A DNA stretch of 64,000 bases. It comes from Drechslerella dactyloides. Lineage: Eukaryota > Ascomycota > Orbiliomycetes > Orbiliales > Orbiliaceae. Of the stretch, positions 13,720-23,018 are shown piece by piece; positions within the stretch are counted from its first letter, which is position 1, and every line of letters starts with the position of its first letter. The translations under genes and the position numbers were made by a program. The stretch is taken from the NCBI GenBank assembly GCA_020064725.1, contig JAGTWJ010000007.1, positions 2,294,001-2,358,000 of the forward strand. Reading direction: 5' to 3'. A model generated the notes under the pieces. It was not told the origin of the DNA. It did not search any database and worked only from the letters and a program-made list of their open reading frames with translations.

Positions 13720-15387
13720 TATTAATTTCTTAAATAATATCTTAGTACTAGATAGATCCAACTCCAGAATATATATATCTCTAAATTTTATTTATAATTA
13801 TTTTAAAATCTTCTAGAGTAAATAATTATCTTATTATCCTAAATTTTTATTTCTATTAAAGATACTTTTAAAAATTTTTTTTCCTTTTATTCTTAGGATA
13901 ATCTCTTTTAATATATTTTATCTTATTATATTAATAGTAGAAAGATATGTTAGATTTCTTTAGTTTTTAATATTAGATTATATTAAGATTTATAGATTCT
14001 AGCCTATATATTTTATTTGGTTTCTAAAAAGATTTTCCAATCTTAGTCCAATTTTACTGAGGTTTTTTAATGTACTTATTAGGGTTATATTTATTTAAGT
14101 TATAATATAGTTTCTTTTAATGGGTATTCTTTTAAGATTAATAAAATATATTGTTAAGTTTGATTATTATAGTTTATATATTATAATAGTTCATATTTTT
14201 GTTGATGAATTTTTACTTAATAATCTCTGTTTTTAGATTAAGTTTAAGTTTTTCCCTGGTTCTATAGAATAGAATATTATTATTATAATTAATAAGAGAT
14301 GTATATTAGTTAAATTACTAAAAAAAAAATTATATAAATTTAATTTGTTTAAGTTAGTCAAATTTTTTAAAAGTTTCTTTAGTTTTATTCTTATATTTAT
14401 ACTTTTATTTAAGGTGGTTTATAAATTCCTAAAAGTTGTTAAAAACTTTTGAGATCTTTAGGATTTTTGTTTTATAGTTTTCTTTTACTATTTTGTTATA
14501 TATTTATTTATATAATAAGTAAATGTTAAGGGTATTCTTTTTAAAATATATTTTTATAAAGAAGATTTTATACTAGTCTGTAGGAAATTATTTAGGGTAG
14601 AAAAAGAAATAGTTATTAAACTAATTAAGAAATTGATTAAGTTTTTTAAATTGTTTTTTATATCTGATTAAATCTTCTATTTTGGGTATTTTGTTAAATA
14701 TTACTATAGAGATAATTAAGTTTTTTATTTCTTGGGTTCTTGATCTACTAATTTATATAAATCTAGATATAGTAAATGGTGAGGGTTTTTGAGTGGTGAT
14801 ATTACTTATTTAGGTGTTAGTTAGAATTTCTTTATATTTTATTATTTTTTTAAAGTTTCTTAATATGATTGTTTTAATATTGTTAACTATTTCTAAGACT
14901 ATTTAGATATATTATTGATATATTATAATAGTTTTTTGCTGTATTGTCTTAAAGCTCTATTCTAGTTTTTATTTAGTATTGTTTTCTGGTGTAATGCTAT
15001 TTATTTTTTCTGAGATTTATATTCTAATATCTATTATCAATTTATTTTGGTATTCCTATAAATTATTTATATATTTATTAATTAATTTAAAAAAGTTAAA
15101 TTTTATATTATTATCTTTTTATATATATGGTACTATTTGAGTTGTTACTGTAGTTATTTTTTATTTATATATTTCTAGAATATAAAAATTATTAATAGAT
15201 CTTTTATACTTATTATTTTTATTATCTAATACTGATTTAAAATTGTTGTTATTTGTAAGGTATTTTTGTAGTTCTGTACTATAGAATTCTATTTTATTTT
15301 TATATATTAGAAAAAATTTGTGAATTATACTAGGGGTTGTTATATATTTATTATTTCTTCTTATTTATTAAGAGTAATTAGTTAAAG
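13720..15387 (-). pseudogene. Chromovirus gag, RIP-mutated
   Basis: The reverse complement is colinear with the plus-strand gag at 33.5-35.1 kb. It includes a conserved segment resembling the retrotransposon gag domain at about 14.4-14.7 kb and a degraded CCHC zinc knuckle near 13.89-13.95 kb. The first bases inside the LTR, read on the minus strand, are CTTTAACTAATTACT, the same junction as at 33536 and 28792. Many stops preclude translation. Confidence 0.7.
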
Positions 15388-16073
15388 TGTTATATTTTAA
15401 CCTAAGGCTGGGTTAAATATGCTTTATTCTGAAGTTTCTAACTCTTAGCTGCTATTGTATGGGTTTTTAATGGTAGAAGATAAATATATATTAAGTATAA
15501 TAGTAATTATTAAATAGAGTGTATAATAATAATAGTAGATAGACTAGTTATTAAGATATTATAGTTTAGGTATTGACTAATGGTTCTTAATAGAAGAGCC
15601 ATTAGTTTTAAGGTAAAGTATGCTGATTATATATATAATATTTTAATATATAAACTAGTAAAAATATATTAATATATTATCCAAATAACTCAGTATTTAT
15701 TTTACTTAGTATTCAACTAAATACTAAATATTTTAAGTACTAAATACTTATGTAACTATAAATCATTATAGTGGCTTTTATTTAGGAAGAAATATTATAA
15801 TAATAATATTCTTATATAATAGTATTTTTCTATATAATCTAAGATTCTATATAACTATATTATTTATATAATCTTATTATTTATATAGTAAAATATATTA
15901 TATAAGTTGATAGTTTATATAGAGTAAGTCTATATAGTTATGTATTTTATATAGAAATCTATTTTACATAATATATAAATATACTATTACTTTGTGTACT
16001 ATGTAGACTAAGCATCTGTATAGGAATCTGGTCTATATAGGACATTCGGGTGCTGCGCTGTTATCCCATAACA
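15388..16073 (-). repeat. LTR (5' LTR of the minus-strand chromovirus)
   Basis: The LTR is 686 bp. Its right end, TGCGCTGTTATCCCATAACA, is unmutated, while its left end is RIP-altered (TGTTATATTTTAACC against TGTTACACTTCGGCC in the LTR at 2677). It aligns with the LTR at 2677-3363 throughout. The differences between the two are mainly transitions, which prevents simple dating from LTR divergence. Confidence 0.88.
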
Positions 16074-17507
16074 ATTAGTTAATAAATTCTTGATTAAATA
16101 GAAAGATTATTTATTAAAAAATTTTTTATAATAATTAGAAGATAATATCTTATTAAAACTTATTAAATAATATTTTAATAAACTTAATATTTATTAAGTA
16201 GGATAAAACTTATTATTATAATAATTTTAAAAAAGATTTAGAAAAAAATATTAAAATACAAAAATTTAATTATAATAATTATACTAAAAAAATTTATCTT
16301 ATCTTAAAATTATATTTTTAAATATTAAAATTATTATTAGATATAAGAAACTTATATATATATAATATTTATTTTTTTCTAAAGTATAAACTAATTTGTT
16401 TATAACCTTATATATATTACTATAATAATAAGTAATTTTATTTAAAATATTAGTATTTATTTTAATTTTAAAATAAAGATATAGTATAATTAATTTAAAA
16501 ATTAGCACTTATTAATAATTAAAATAGATAAAATATATTGTTATTATAATAAAAGGAGATAAAAAAATAAAAAAAATAAAAAAATAAAATATTTTTAATA
16601 ATTTTTTTTTTTTTTTTTTTATATAATAAAACCTTATAAAACAATTCTTAGAAATATATATATAATATAATATAAATTAATATTAATTATATTTAGTAAT
16701 ATATATATATTAAAAAGATATTATATTAAGTATTAAAATTTACAATATTATTATTTAAAAAAGTTTCAAAATTAAATAACTTTAAATCTTTAATTTTAAA
16801 TAAAGAAATATTAACTTTCTTTTTAAAATTCTTCTATTTTTTAATTAAAGTTTTTTTTTTTTTAAAAAACAGCCTTTATCTTTAAAAAAGTAGTATTTAA
16901 TTTTTAATAAAAATAAATTATTTTTATTTGAATAATTATTAATTTTTTAGTTAATAATAATAATTTTTAAAAAAATTAAAATTAATTTTATTTAATTTTT
17001 TATAACTCTTTGTATTTATAATTAATAACCTTAAGAATATATTTTACTAAAATAAATTAGATAAACTATTAATATAAGAATTAAATAAAAAAAATTATTT
17101 ATTTAGATTAAAAAAAATACAATAATACCTTTAATATATATAAATAGAATATTTTTTATTAATATTTAAATTTATTTTATAAATATATAAATTAAATATA
17201 TAAAATTTATATATTATTATAGAAATTATTAAATATCTTTTAATAATTTATATTTAATTAAGATAATAATTAATAAAAGATTTCTTATAATAATTAATAA
17301 ATATATTAATAGAAAAAATTATATTAAAAAAAATTAATTATAAAAAGGAAAAAAAAAATATAGTAAAAAAACCCTTTAATTAAAAATTATATTATTTAGA
17401 TTATATAATTATATTATATATAAAAAACTTATATTACTTTATTCTATATTATTTATATTTATATTTAAATTAGTATATTATTAATTTTTATAAAAAAAAA
17501 AAAATAA
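16074..17507 (+). mobile_element. Outer Ty3/gypsy element resumes: chromodomain end and 3' region
   Basis: The sequence after the LTR matches 42.95-43.18 kb, the end of pol with the chromodomain, and then a 3' region that matches 50.1-51.3 kb. It is therefore the continuation of the plus-strand element seen at 1-2676. On its minus strand lies the antisense frame, open for 69 codons at 16299-16508 and ending NIILR. The 3' region also contains homopolymer runs, for example T tracts near 16603-16620. There are no intact genes. Confidence 0.7.
16299..16508 (-). pseudogene. Antisense open frame of the chromovirus 3' region, 69 codons
   Basis: The frame is antisense to the retroelement's gag-pol. 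Its peptide has NTNILNKITYYYSNIYKVINKL and a hydrophobic C-terminus ending FKNIILR. The same frame and the same stop position occur on the plus strand at 53346-53654 and across the Fot insertion at 4.3-6.44 kb. The start is arbitrary because the conserved frame extends upstream. The family is unknown. It may be a genuine extra ORF of the element or a frame that stays open by chance. Confidence 0.45.
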
Positions 17508-18193
17508 TATTATAAAATAATAATATAATATCTAAATATTTTATATAAACTAAATTCTTATATAAACACCCAATCTATATAATATATAAAATAATAGTAT
17601 ATCTATATATTATATAGAATAGATTTCTATATAAGATATATATCTATATAGACTTACTTTATATAAACCACTAACCTATATAATATATCTAACTATATAA
17701 ATAGTAGAACTATATAAATAATAAAATTATATAAAATTCTAGACTATATAAAAAAATACTACTATAGAAGAATATTACTACTATAATATTCCTTTTTAAG
17801 TAAAAGCTACTATAATAATTTAGAATTATATAAATATTTAATATTTAACTATTTAATACTCAGCTAAGTATTGAGTAAGGTAATTACTAAACTACTTAGA
17901 TAATATATTAATATATCTTTACTATTTTATATATTAAAACATTATATATATAATCAATATACTTTACTTTAAGATTAATAGCTTTTTTCTTAAGAATTAT
18001 TAATTAATACTTAAATTATAATATCTTAATAATTAGCCTATTTACTATTATTATTATATATTTTATTTTAATAATTACTATTATACTCAATATATACTTA
18101 TCTTTTATTATTAAGAACTTGTATAGTAGTGACTAAGAATCAGGGACTTCAGAATAAAGTACATTCAATCCAGCCCTAGATCAAAGTATAACA
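17508..18193 (+). repeat. LTR (3' LTR of the outer plus-strand chromovirus), heavily mutated
   Basis: The LTR is 686 bp. Its start, TATTATAAAATAATAATATA, is the TGTTATGGGATAACAGCGCA consensus with every relevant G changed to A, and its end, AAAGTATAACA, corresponds to GAAGTGTAACA. It is among the most strongly RIP-altered LTRs here, consistent with the outer element being the older insertion. Confidence 0.82.
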
Positions 18194-18214
18194 AAAATCA
18201 TAAACCACAAACCA

Positions 18215-18513
18215 CCTAAATTAACATATTAATATATCTTTATTAATCTATATATTAAATATTATATATTTAATTAGTTTATTTCACCAGTTAATTAATA
18301 ACTTTTTCTTAAACTTCATCAGTCAACACCTAAACTATAATATCCTAATAGCCAGTCTATTTATTATTATTATTATATACTTTATTCTAATAATTATTAT
18401 TATACACAATATATACTTATCTTTTTTTATTAAGAATCTCATATAATAGCAACTAAGAGTTAGAGACTTTAGAGTGAAGTGTATTCAACCTAGTCCTGGG
18501 CTGAAGTGTAACA
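18215..18513 (+). repeat. Truncated LTR fragment at the islet edge
   Basis: This is about the last 300 bp of the chromovirus LTR, ending CTGGGCTGAAGTGTAACA. Its 3' end is less mutated than the neighbouring LTR. It marks the left border of transposon DNA before the gene islet, and the left boundary is approximate. Confidence 0.7.
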
Positions 18514-18900
18514 GAATCACTAAATATATACTAAATGGCTTTTTACAGGTTTTGGGATACTCAAACTTATTAAAATTTTTAAAATATAGAAATAATTTTA
18601 AATTTGTTAAAAATATTTTTATTGTTATTATTTTTTTATTTAGAGAATTGGTTGTTATTATTTAAGTTGTTTTTTGTGTTTCTATATTACTAAATTTAAT
18701 AAAAATAAACCTATAAAGTTTTATATCTAATAAATACAACCTCTTCAAAAATTTCTAGTATCCTTTTAGGAATCTTCTATTATAAATAGCAAATCTTTAT
18801 GTTATATATTATTACTATAACTAGTTGTATTTCAGTATATCCTCTTTGAAACTCTACTGCATATTCCTATAACACTCTATTATCTTATATATCTGACACT
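18514..18900. other. AT-rich transition, no gene seen
   Basis: Composition rises gradually from transposon-like to balanced. Short chance open frames are present, but none shows a recognisable motif. Confidence 0.5.
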
Positions 18901-19013
18901 TTACAGTGCAGGGTCCGGAACCTGGAACCAGGTCCTGATCAAGTAACCTAGGGGGTACCCTCTCGAGGGGGTACCTAGGACGCATAAGCAGCGGGGGTGG
19001 GCCCCATCTCGGG
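18901..19013. other. GC-rich border block with small palindromes
   Basis: This block contains a perfect hairpin ACCTGG-AA-CCAGGT (about 18917-18930) and two copies of GGGGGTACC separated by an XhoI-like CTCGAG (about 18950-18976). It is the first balanced sequence after the AT-rich zone. It could be a fragment of a lost mobile-element end, but nothing identifies one. Confidence 0.35.
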
Positions 19014-19028
19014 GTGCTGCTAAATAGT

Positions 19029-19577
19029 ATGGTAGGGAGGATCCCTTTAGGGGGGGAGCCCTCTGTCACCAAGTACCGTCAGGGATTGCACCCCGAGGTG
19101 CACAGTCAACAGAAGGGGATCACAGTTGAGGTCATCCGTCCAAAGAACAAGGCCAGGCTCCTACCAGACCCCAACGGTAAGAATCAAGAAGCAAGTGAGT
19201 CCAAAGATGAAGAGAAGAAGAATGGGAAAGAAGCAGACGGCAGCGTTGGAAAGAGGATGAAAGCGAGAACAAGGAAGGTAAAAGGAACAACAGAGGAAGC
19301 TGAGGATATCGCGAAGGCCCAGAGCATTTATCGACAACATATTTCCCAAATAAGCCATCCCGGAGCCCAGCCAGCCAATCACCAACCAGAACCAAGCCCA
19401 ATCCTACCTAGTCAAGGTTGGATTTCCAGTGGAACTCGCGTCGAAACTAGTCAGTGTCTGTTCCTCGCTGCAGCCCAACACCTTTTGTTATGCGCGACGC
19501 AGGTTCGTATCACACGGATGATATCCAATGGGACTCGATTAATATCAAGAAAAGAATATTATAGTCAAAGCTCATGA
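19029..19577 (+). CDS. Hypothetical open frame, 182 codons, lysine/glutamate-rich
   Basis: I do not recognise a family. From the ATG at 19029 the frame runs 182 codons. It has a basic and acidic low-complexity middle part (about residues 45-95, including SKDEEKKNGKEADG) and a proline/glutamine-rich part (about residues 115-135). There is no signal peptide, membrane segment or known domain. Codon and base composition are balanced, with no RIP-type stops. A GTAAGA at about 19176 could be a splice donor, so the true gene model could differ. The minus strand also has overlapping open frames, which weakens the call. It may be a small orphan gene, a fragment of a longer gene, or a chance frame in GC-balanced DNA. 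Confidence 0.28.
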   Translation: MVGRIPLGGEPSVTKYRQGLHPEVHSQQKGITVEVIRPKNKARLLPDPNGKNQEASESKDEEKKNGKEADGSVGKRMKARTRKVKGTTEEAEDIAKAQSIYRQHISQISHPGAQPANHQPEPSPILPSQGWISSGTRVETSQCLFLAAAQHLLLCATQVRITRMISNGTRLISRKEYYSQSS

Positions 19578-20416
19578 ATAGGGGCCCGTGAGCGCATAGC
19601 TGATGTCTCCACATTCTACCCTACCAGGCCTCTCAAAGCCGGCAGACGACCCAGGCAGCCAATAACGCAACGTTTGTTTTGTGGCTGCAAACTATATTTT
19701 GAGTTGACACGACAGTTCACTTATCAACCCAAACATAGGACTTTTTAGCGAGATATTTTCGTCGTGCGATAAAATCCCTTCGGCAAGGCCAGGGGCGGGC
19801 CGGCTCTCAATGTAACGTGATAGCCAAAGAGCTCAGCCCTGCAGACACGAGAATTTCTACCGAAGAGATTCATGCCTTTTGGTCAGTGTGAAGGTACTAT
19901 GTACCTGAGAATTCAGCTCTCCTTAAAAATCTCCGGTGGTTGGCAACTCTCAGTGTGCCGATTTGCAGGCCCGCCGCCAAGCTCGGCCAAGTATGTCTAT
20001 CGATCTTGCTGTTCCCATTATGCACACGGCGAGATCCAGCGAATCTATACGTGGCACTCTCTATCACGCAAAATAATATGAGGCGATTCTATTGTAAGGC
20101 TGAACCAGGATCGCTTTCCTATCAGCTGTATTATACAGCGTGTGAATTGGCATTTTCAGGAACCAGACCATGCTTGAGAGAGGGGTAAATAAGTATTATC
20201 AAACCGAAATATCGAAAACCTCGTACAGCACATGCATATCCAAATCGAGGGAAGAGCTCGTGACCCTCTGAAATGCGAAGGGACAGTTTCTAAGCAAAGC
20301 GACTATGCTGGGATAAGTTCAGCTGCCCTCCAACCTAGCCGAAGGAAGTCTCTTGATAAGGCTTGGCGATTTTGTGTCACCACCCAATGCATGTGCTTGG
20401 TTTGCATTTGAACAAT
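19578..20416. other. Non-coding islet sequence upstream of the effector-like gene
   Basis: Composition is balanced. Several short open frames occur on both strands, but none has domain motifs or consistent splice structure. It most likely contains the distal promoter of the gene at 20981. Confidence 0.45.
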
Positions 20417-20561
20417 CAGCGTCCCCGAGACTATTGAACAATGCAATACTTCTCAGGGGAGGCGGAATTAACCGAGTAACCCGCGCAAAAAACAGGACGG
20501 ATGATTCCGAAATGCAATCACATTGAGTAACTGTGGAGAAATGTTAGTCTCGGGGACGCTG
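20417..20561. repeat. 145-bp unit bounded by a perfect 17-bp inverted repeat
   Basis: CAGCGTCCCCGAGACTA at 20417-20433 is repeated exactly as its reverse complement at 20545-20561. The arms are 111 bp apart and lie about 420-560 bp upstream of the start codon at 20981. It could be a tiny MITE or a paired protein-binding or hairpin-forming site. No target duplication is evident. Confidence 0.6.
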
Positions 20562-20846
20562 CCCCTGAGCGATGTTTTGGTGGGAAAGTTTTTATGAGGC
20601 ATAGCGCGCGCCAAGAAAGAAGCAAAAAGTACAAAACTGCAACGACAACCTATCAAAAGATGCATCTCAATGCTGTGACATGGTCTCGCATGCGATCGCA
20701 GCGCGCTGTGACAAAATTCCACATTGGCCGCTTCAGCTTCAGCTCTTCCAGTGTCGTTGCAAGGGAGAGAAAAACTTGTGGGCAGTAATGCAATGGCTTC
20801 AACTGAGTATATGGAGCTGAGGAGGCCGGAGGGCGGTGGAAATGGT

Positions 20847-20854
20847 TATAAATA
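20847..20854 (+). promoter_or_regulatory. TATA box of the secreted-protein gene
   Basis: TATAAATA lies 127 bp before the ATG and is followed by a pyrimidine-rich stretch (CTCCTCATTGC, then TTCCTTTCTCC), a usual layout for a fungal transcription start. The start codon context (ATCACTATG) has A at -3. Confidence 0.6.
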
Positions 20855-20980
20855 CTCGGGTGCCCTCCTCATTGCAATTGTTCCTTTCTCCATCAGCACC
20901 TCTACATCCACGAAGCAAAGCGATATATCTCAGACCAGACATTTCAAAGTGCACTCAGCGCAATATACTATATCATCACT

Positions 20981-21711
20981 ATGAAGCTCTTCTCTTACAC
21001 CCTCCTGCTTGCTGCTGCCGCCCAAGGGTCGCTCGGCGCTATCCTTGAACGCAATAGCAATCCTGGCGGATGCAATGCGAACAACTGTGCCAGAGCGGTG
21101 ACTGGTACTCGAGGCGGGGAGGCTGTTGTGACTTCCCACAGGGGGGATTGCTCCAGCTTTATGCAAACCACGGTCGGGCCGTAAGTCCTCAAGCATCCCA
21201 TCCCTCTCACTATCACTATCACTAGCACTTAATACTAAAGAAACTACCATATCTTAGAGGTACAACCATCGTTATACCAACCGATGTCCCCACATATGCC
21301 AGCGCCTGCACCGGCCCCGCGGCATACAGCAGCGCCTGTTCCTGCTGGGGCGTCACACCCACCACCATCCCCGTTAATGACTGCAGAGATCCGGGCGAAT
21401 GTGGCACCTTTGACATAATTTACGACGCTTCGTGCGGGCTTTTGGGCGTGTGTGTGTGCGCCTACGACGCTGATGGCAGATATATTTGCGTGCAGGACCA
21501 ATATTGTACCGCCCCCGACTGCAACACTGATAGCGACTGTGGGCCGGGAGGGCTCTGCTGGGCAAGGAATTGTTGTGGTCGCAACATCTGCACTGTTCCG
21601 GGTGGTGTCTGCTCTAATCCGGCGCGCGTATTCAAGGCTCTTCGCAACAGGGCCAATGGGGACAACTGCACAGGCTCCCATTGCGGGGAGGCCAAGCGAG
21701 CTAGGCGTTAA
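20981..21711 (+). CDS. Small secreted cysteine-rich protein, effector candidate (2 exons, 217 aa)
   Basis: Exons are 20981-21180 and 21258-21711, joined by a 77-bp intron with GTAAGT donor, TACTAAAG branch-like site and TAG acceptor; only this acceptor keeps the frame. Residues 1-20 form a signal peptide (basic K2, LLLAAAA core, cleavage probably after SLGA), so the product is exported. The mature part has 22 Cys (31, 36, 57, 84, 94, 96, 109, 115, 126, 132, 134, 144, 150, 155, 161, 167, 172, 173, 178, 185, 204, 209), an even number that would allow 11 disulfides. The N-terminal CNANNCARAVTGT and YSSACSC motifs resemble secreted proteins I recall from many Pezizomycotina. Residues 155-178 follow a C-x5-C-x5-C-x4-CC-x4-C pattern. 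There is one N-glycosylation sequon (NCT at 203) and a basic tail AKRARR with possible Kex2 sites. It shows no RIP damage although transposons flank the islet. Function is unknown; effector is inference. Confidence 0.85.
21181..21257 (+). other. Spliceosomal intron of the secreted-protein gene
   Basis: GTAAGT opens the intron and ATCTTAG closes it, with a TACTAAAG branch-like site about 20 bp before the acceptor. Retention gives an immediate TAA stop (codon 68) inside the donor site and a 67-residue product. The next AG, two bases downstream, would break the frame. Confidence 0.85.
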
Positions 21712-22529
21712 GCAATGTTTCCCTCCCACGCACGCACCCACGAAACGAACCCACAAGGCGAAGCACTAGTCATGTTATGTACGAACGGGAAAATTCCCCT
21801 TGTTATATGAAGTATTCATACTCATGTATTTATATCCGATATAAATATGAATAATTATAATGGATTCATTCTCATTTCCGTGCGTGCGTACGTACGTGTC
21901 CGGTATCGTAAACTCGCTCGTGCTCGCCGTAACGTTGTACAGTGAATAGCATGAATTCCACGTACACCCATATTTGGTGAAAAATCTGTGCACTCATACA
22001 ACTTTATTCCTGGGATTTTTGATATTTTTGTTAAAGGAAGTTGTTCAGTAAAGCTATTTTAGCCTAGTAGCGCTGACCCCCTGAAAACCACTCTATTTTG
22101 CGAGTGTATTTAGTAGGTCTCGCTCCGAATTAAGGCGTACGTGGAATTCTTGCTAATACCTGTATCACGTCCAATGCTTGTTGGAGTTTGGGGCTCCAAC
22201 GCGGGTATTTTATATCAAAACGGCGTCGAGTGAGTATCTGCTAGAGTCCGGAGCGCGCTAGCGTAGCACGTAAGTATTGTACCTTTATCAATTGAGAGCA
22301 TTGTGGTATTTCCACAAGCGGATTGCCAGGAATCGTCAGCGCTGCATCACAGCATGCGATATATAGATATAACCTTGGTAAGGGTAGCAAGTACATTGTG
22401 GTAGCAAGTACGTTCTATCAGTTAATGCACAGTCTCTCGCACCGTCATGTCAAAACAGCAATGCGAAGAATATAATATAGAACCGCCCGCGAACGCCAAC
22501 TGTCGTAAACGCCAATGTGCAAACAGCGT
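21712..22529. other. 3' flank of the secreted-protein gene, no further gene seen
   Basis: This is balanced but increasingly AT-rich sequence. It includes a near-palindromic TGCGTGCGTACGTACGTG at about 21881-21898, a short TTGGAG/CTCCAA stem near 22174-22194, and a repeated GTAGCAAGTAC at about 22384 and 22400. Open frames here are short and lack motifs. Confidence 0.45.
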
Positions 22530-22829
22530 CTACCACCACCATTTTACCAGAGTGTTACTGCTGGTCTTCCTCTGTATGTCATTTTTTTGCTGCCGGCAGA
22601 GGCAATTTAGACTAGCAACAACTCCTTCCAGCTCTTTTAACTTTTCCAGCTTTTTATTTTTATTCTCATCTTTATCTTTATTTTTATTTTTATTTTCAGC
22701 TTTCTTTTAATTAATAATTTTTTTATCTTTTTCTACTTTATATTCTTTAGCCAGAATTTTAAATTTTAATAATTTTAAATTTTTATAAATTACCTTAACC
22801 AAAATATTTACTAACCTTTTATTTAATAA
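22530..22829 (-). pseudogene. Broken coding remnant across the islet border
   Basis: On the minus strand one frame runs about 100 codons with a single TAA (22707-22709, plausibly a former CAA). The upstream part, in AT-rich DNA, reads LVKVIYKNLKLLKFKILAKEY. The downstream part, in balanced DNA, is lysine-rich and then reads KLEKLKELEGVVASLNCLC before ending at 22530. The amphipathic Leu/Lys pattern suggests a helical or coiled tail like those at the C-terminus of pogo-type transposases, but this is a guess. The plus-strand open frame at 22447-22710 lies opposite and looks like its shadow, because its C-terminus is only a Phe/Leu/Ser run. Confidence 0.4.
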
Positions 22830-23018
22830 CTATAAAAATTTAAATAAATATTTATATATTTAATATTTTATTTAGACTATTTTTAAAATTAATCTAGTAA
22901 TTTTTTTATATTATTTATCTAATACTTTTTTAAATATATATTCTTAATTTTTTTATTATATATATTATAAGATACTAATAGACTTGTATACTACAAAATC
23001 CAAATTATTAATTATATA

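Larger units (their letters stand above)
2677..16073 (-). mobile_element. Ty3/gypsy chromovirus, near full length, minus strand, with nested insertions
   Basis: The element is bounded by two LTRs in the same orientation (2677-3363 and 15388-16073). Reading on the minus strand the order is 5' LTR, gag with zinc knuckle, protease region, reverse transcriptase, RNase H, integrase, chromodomain, a 3' region with an antisense open frame, polypurine tract and 3' LTR. Removing the nested elements (4461-6326, 8589-8837, 11826-13717) leaves about 9.4 kb. The coding parts are full of RIP-type stops. The 5-bp flanks do not match (AATAT left, ATTAG right), so either the flanks were altered after insertion or the two LTRs come from a recombination event. 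Confidence 0.8.

Noticed and set aside
18474..18665. 63-codon frame at the end of the truncated LTR
   Set aside because: It begins inside the LTR and continues into AT-rich sequence, so it is a chance frame.
1..18900. Mitochondrial DNA as explanation of the AT richness
   Set aside because: The sequence consists of nested nuclear retrotransposons and DNA transposons with RIP-type mutations, and contains no mitochondrial genes.
19132..19401. Minus-strand frames opposite the 19029-19577 frame
   Set aside because: They are Leu/Ser-rich complements of a Lys/Glu-rich stretch, with no domain and no start or promoter signal.
20468..20788. Overlapping frames on both strands upstream of the effector-like gene
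   Set aside because: They are short, overlap each other, include the inverted repeat and promoter region, and have no motif.
20930..21756. Long minus-strand open frames opposite the effector-like gene (20930-21250 and 21244-21756)
   Set aside because: They are antisense shadows of the spliced gene. The plus strand has a signal peptide, correct splice sites and a coherent Cys pattern.
22447..22710. 87-codon plus-strand frame with an apparent membrane segment
   Set aside because: The hydrophobic C-terminus is a low-complexity TTTTTATTT run, the complement of a Lys-rich frame on the other strand that looks more like former coding sequence.
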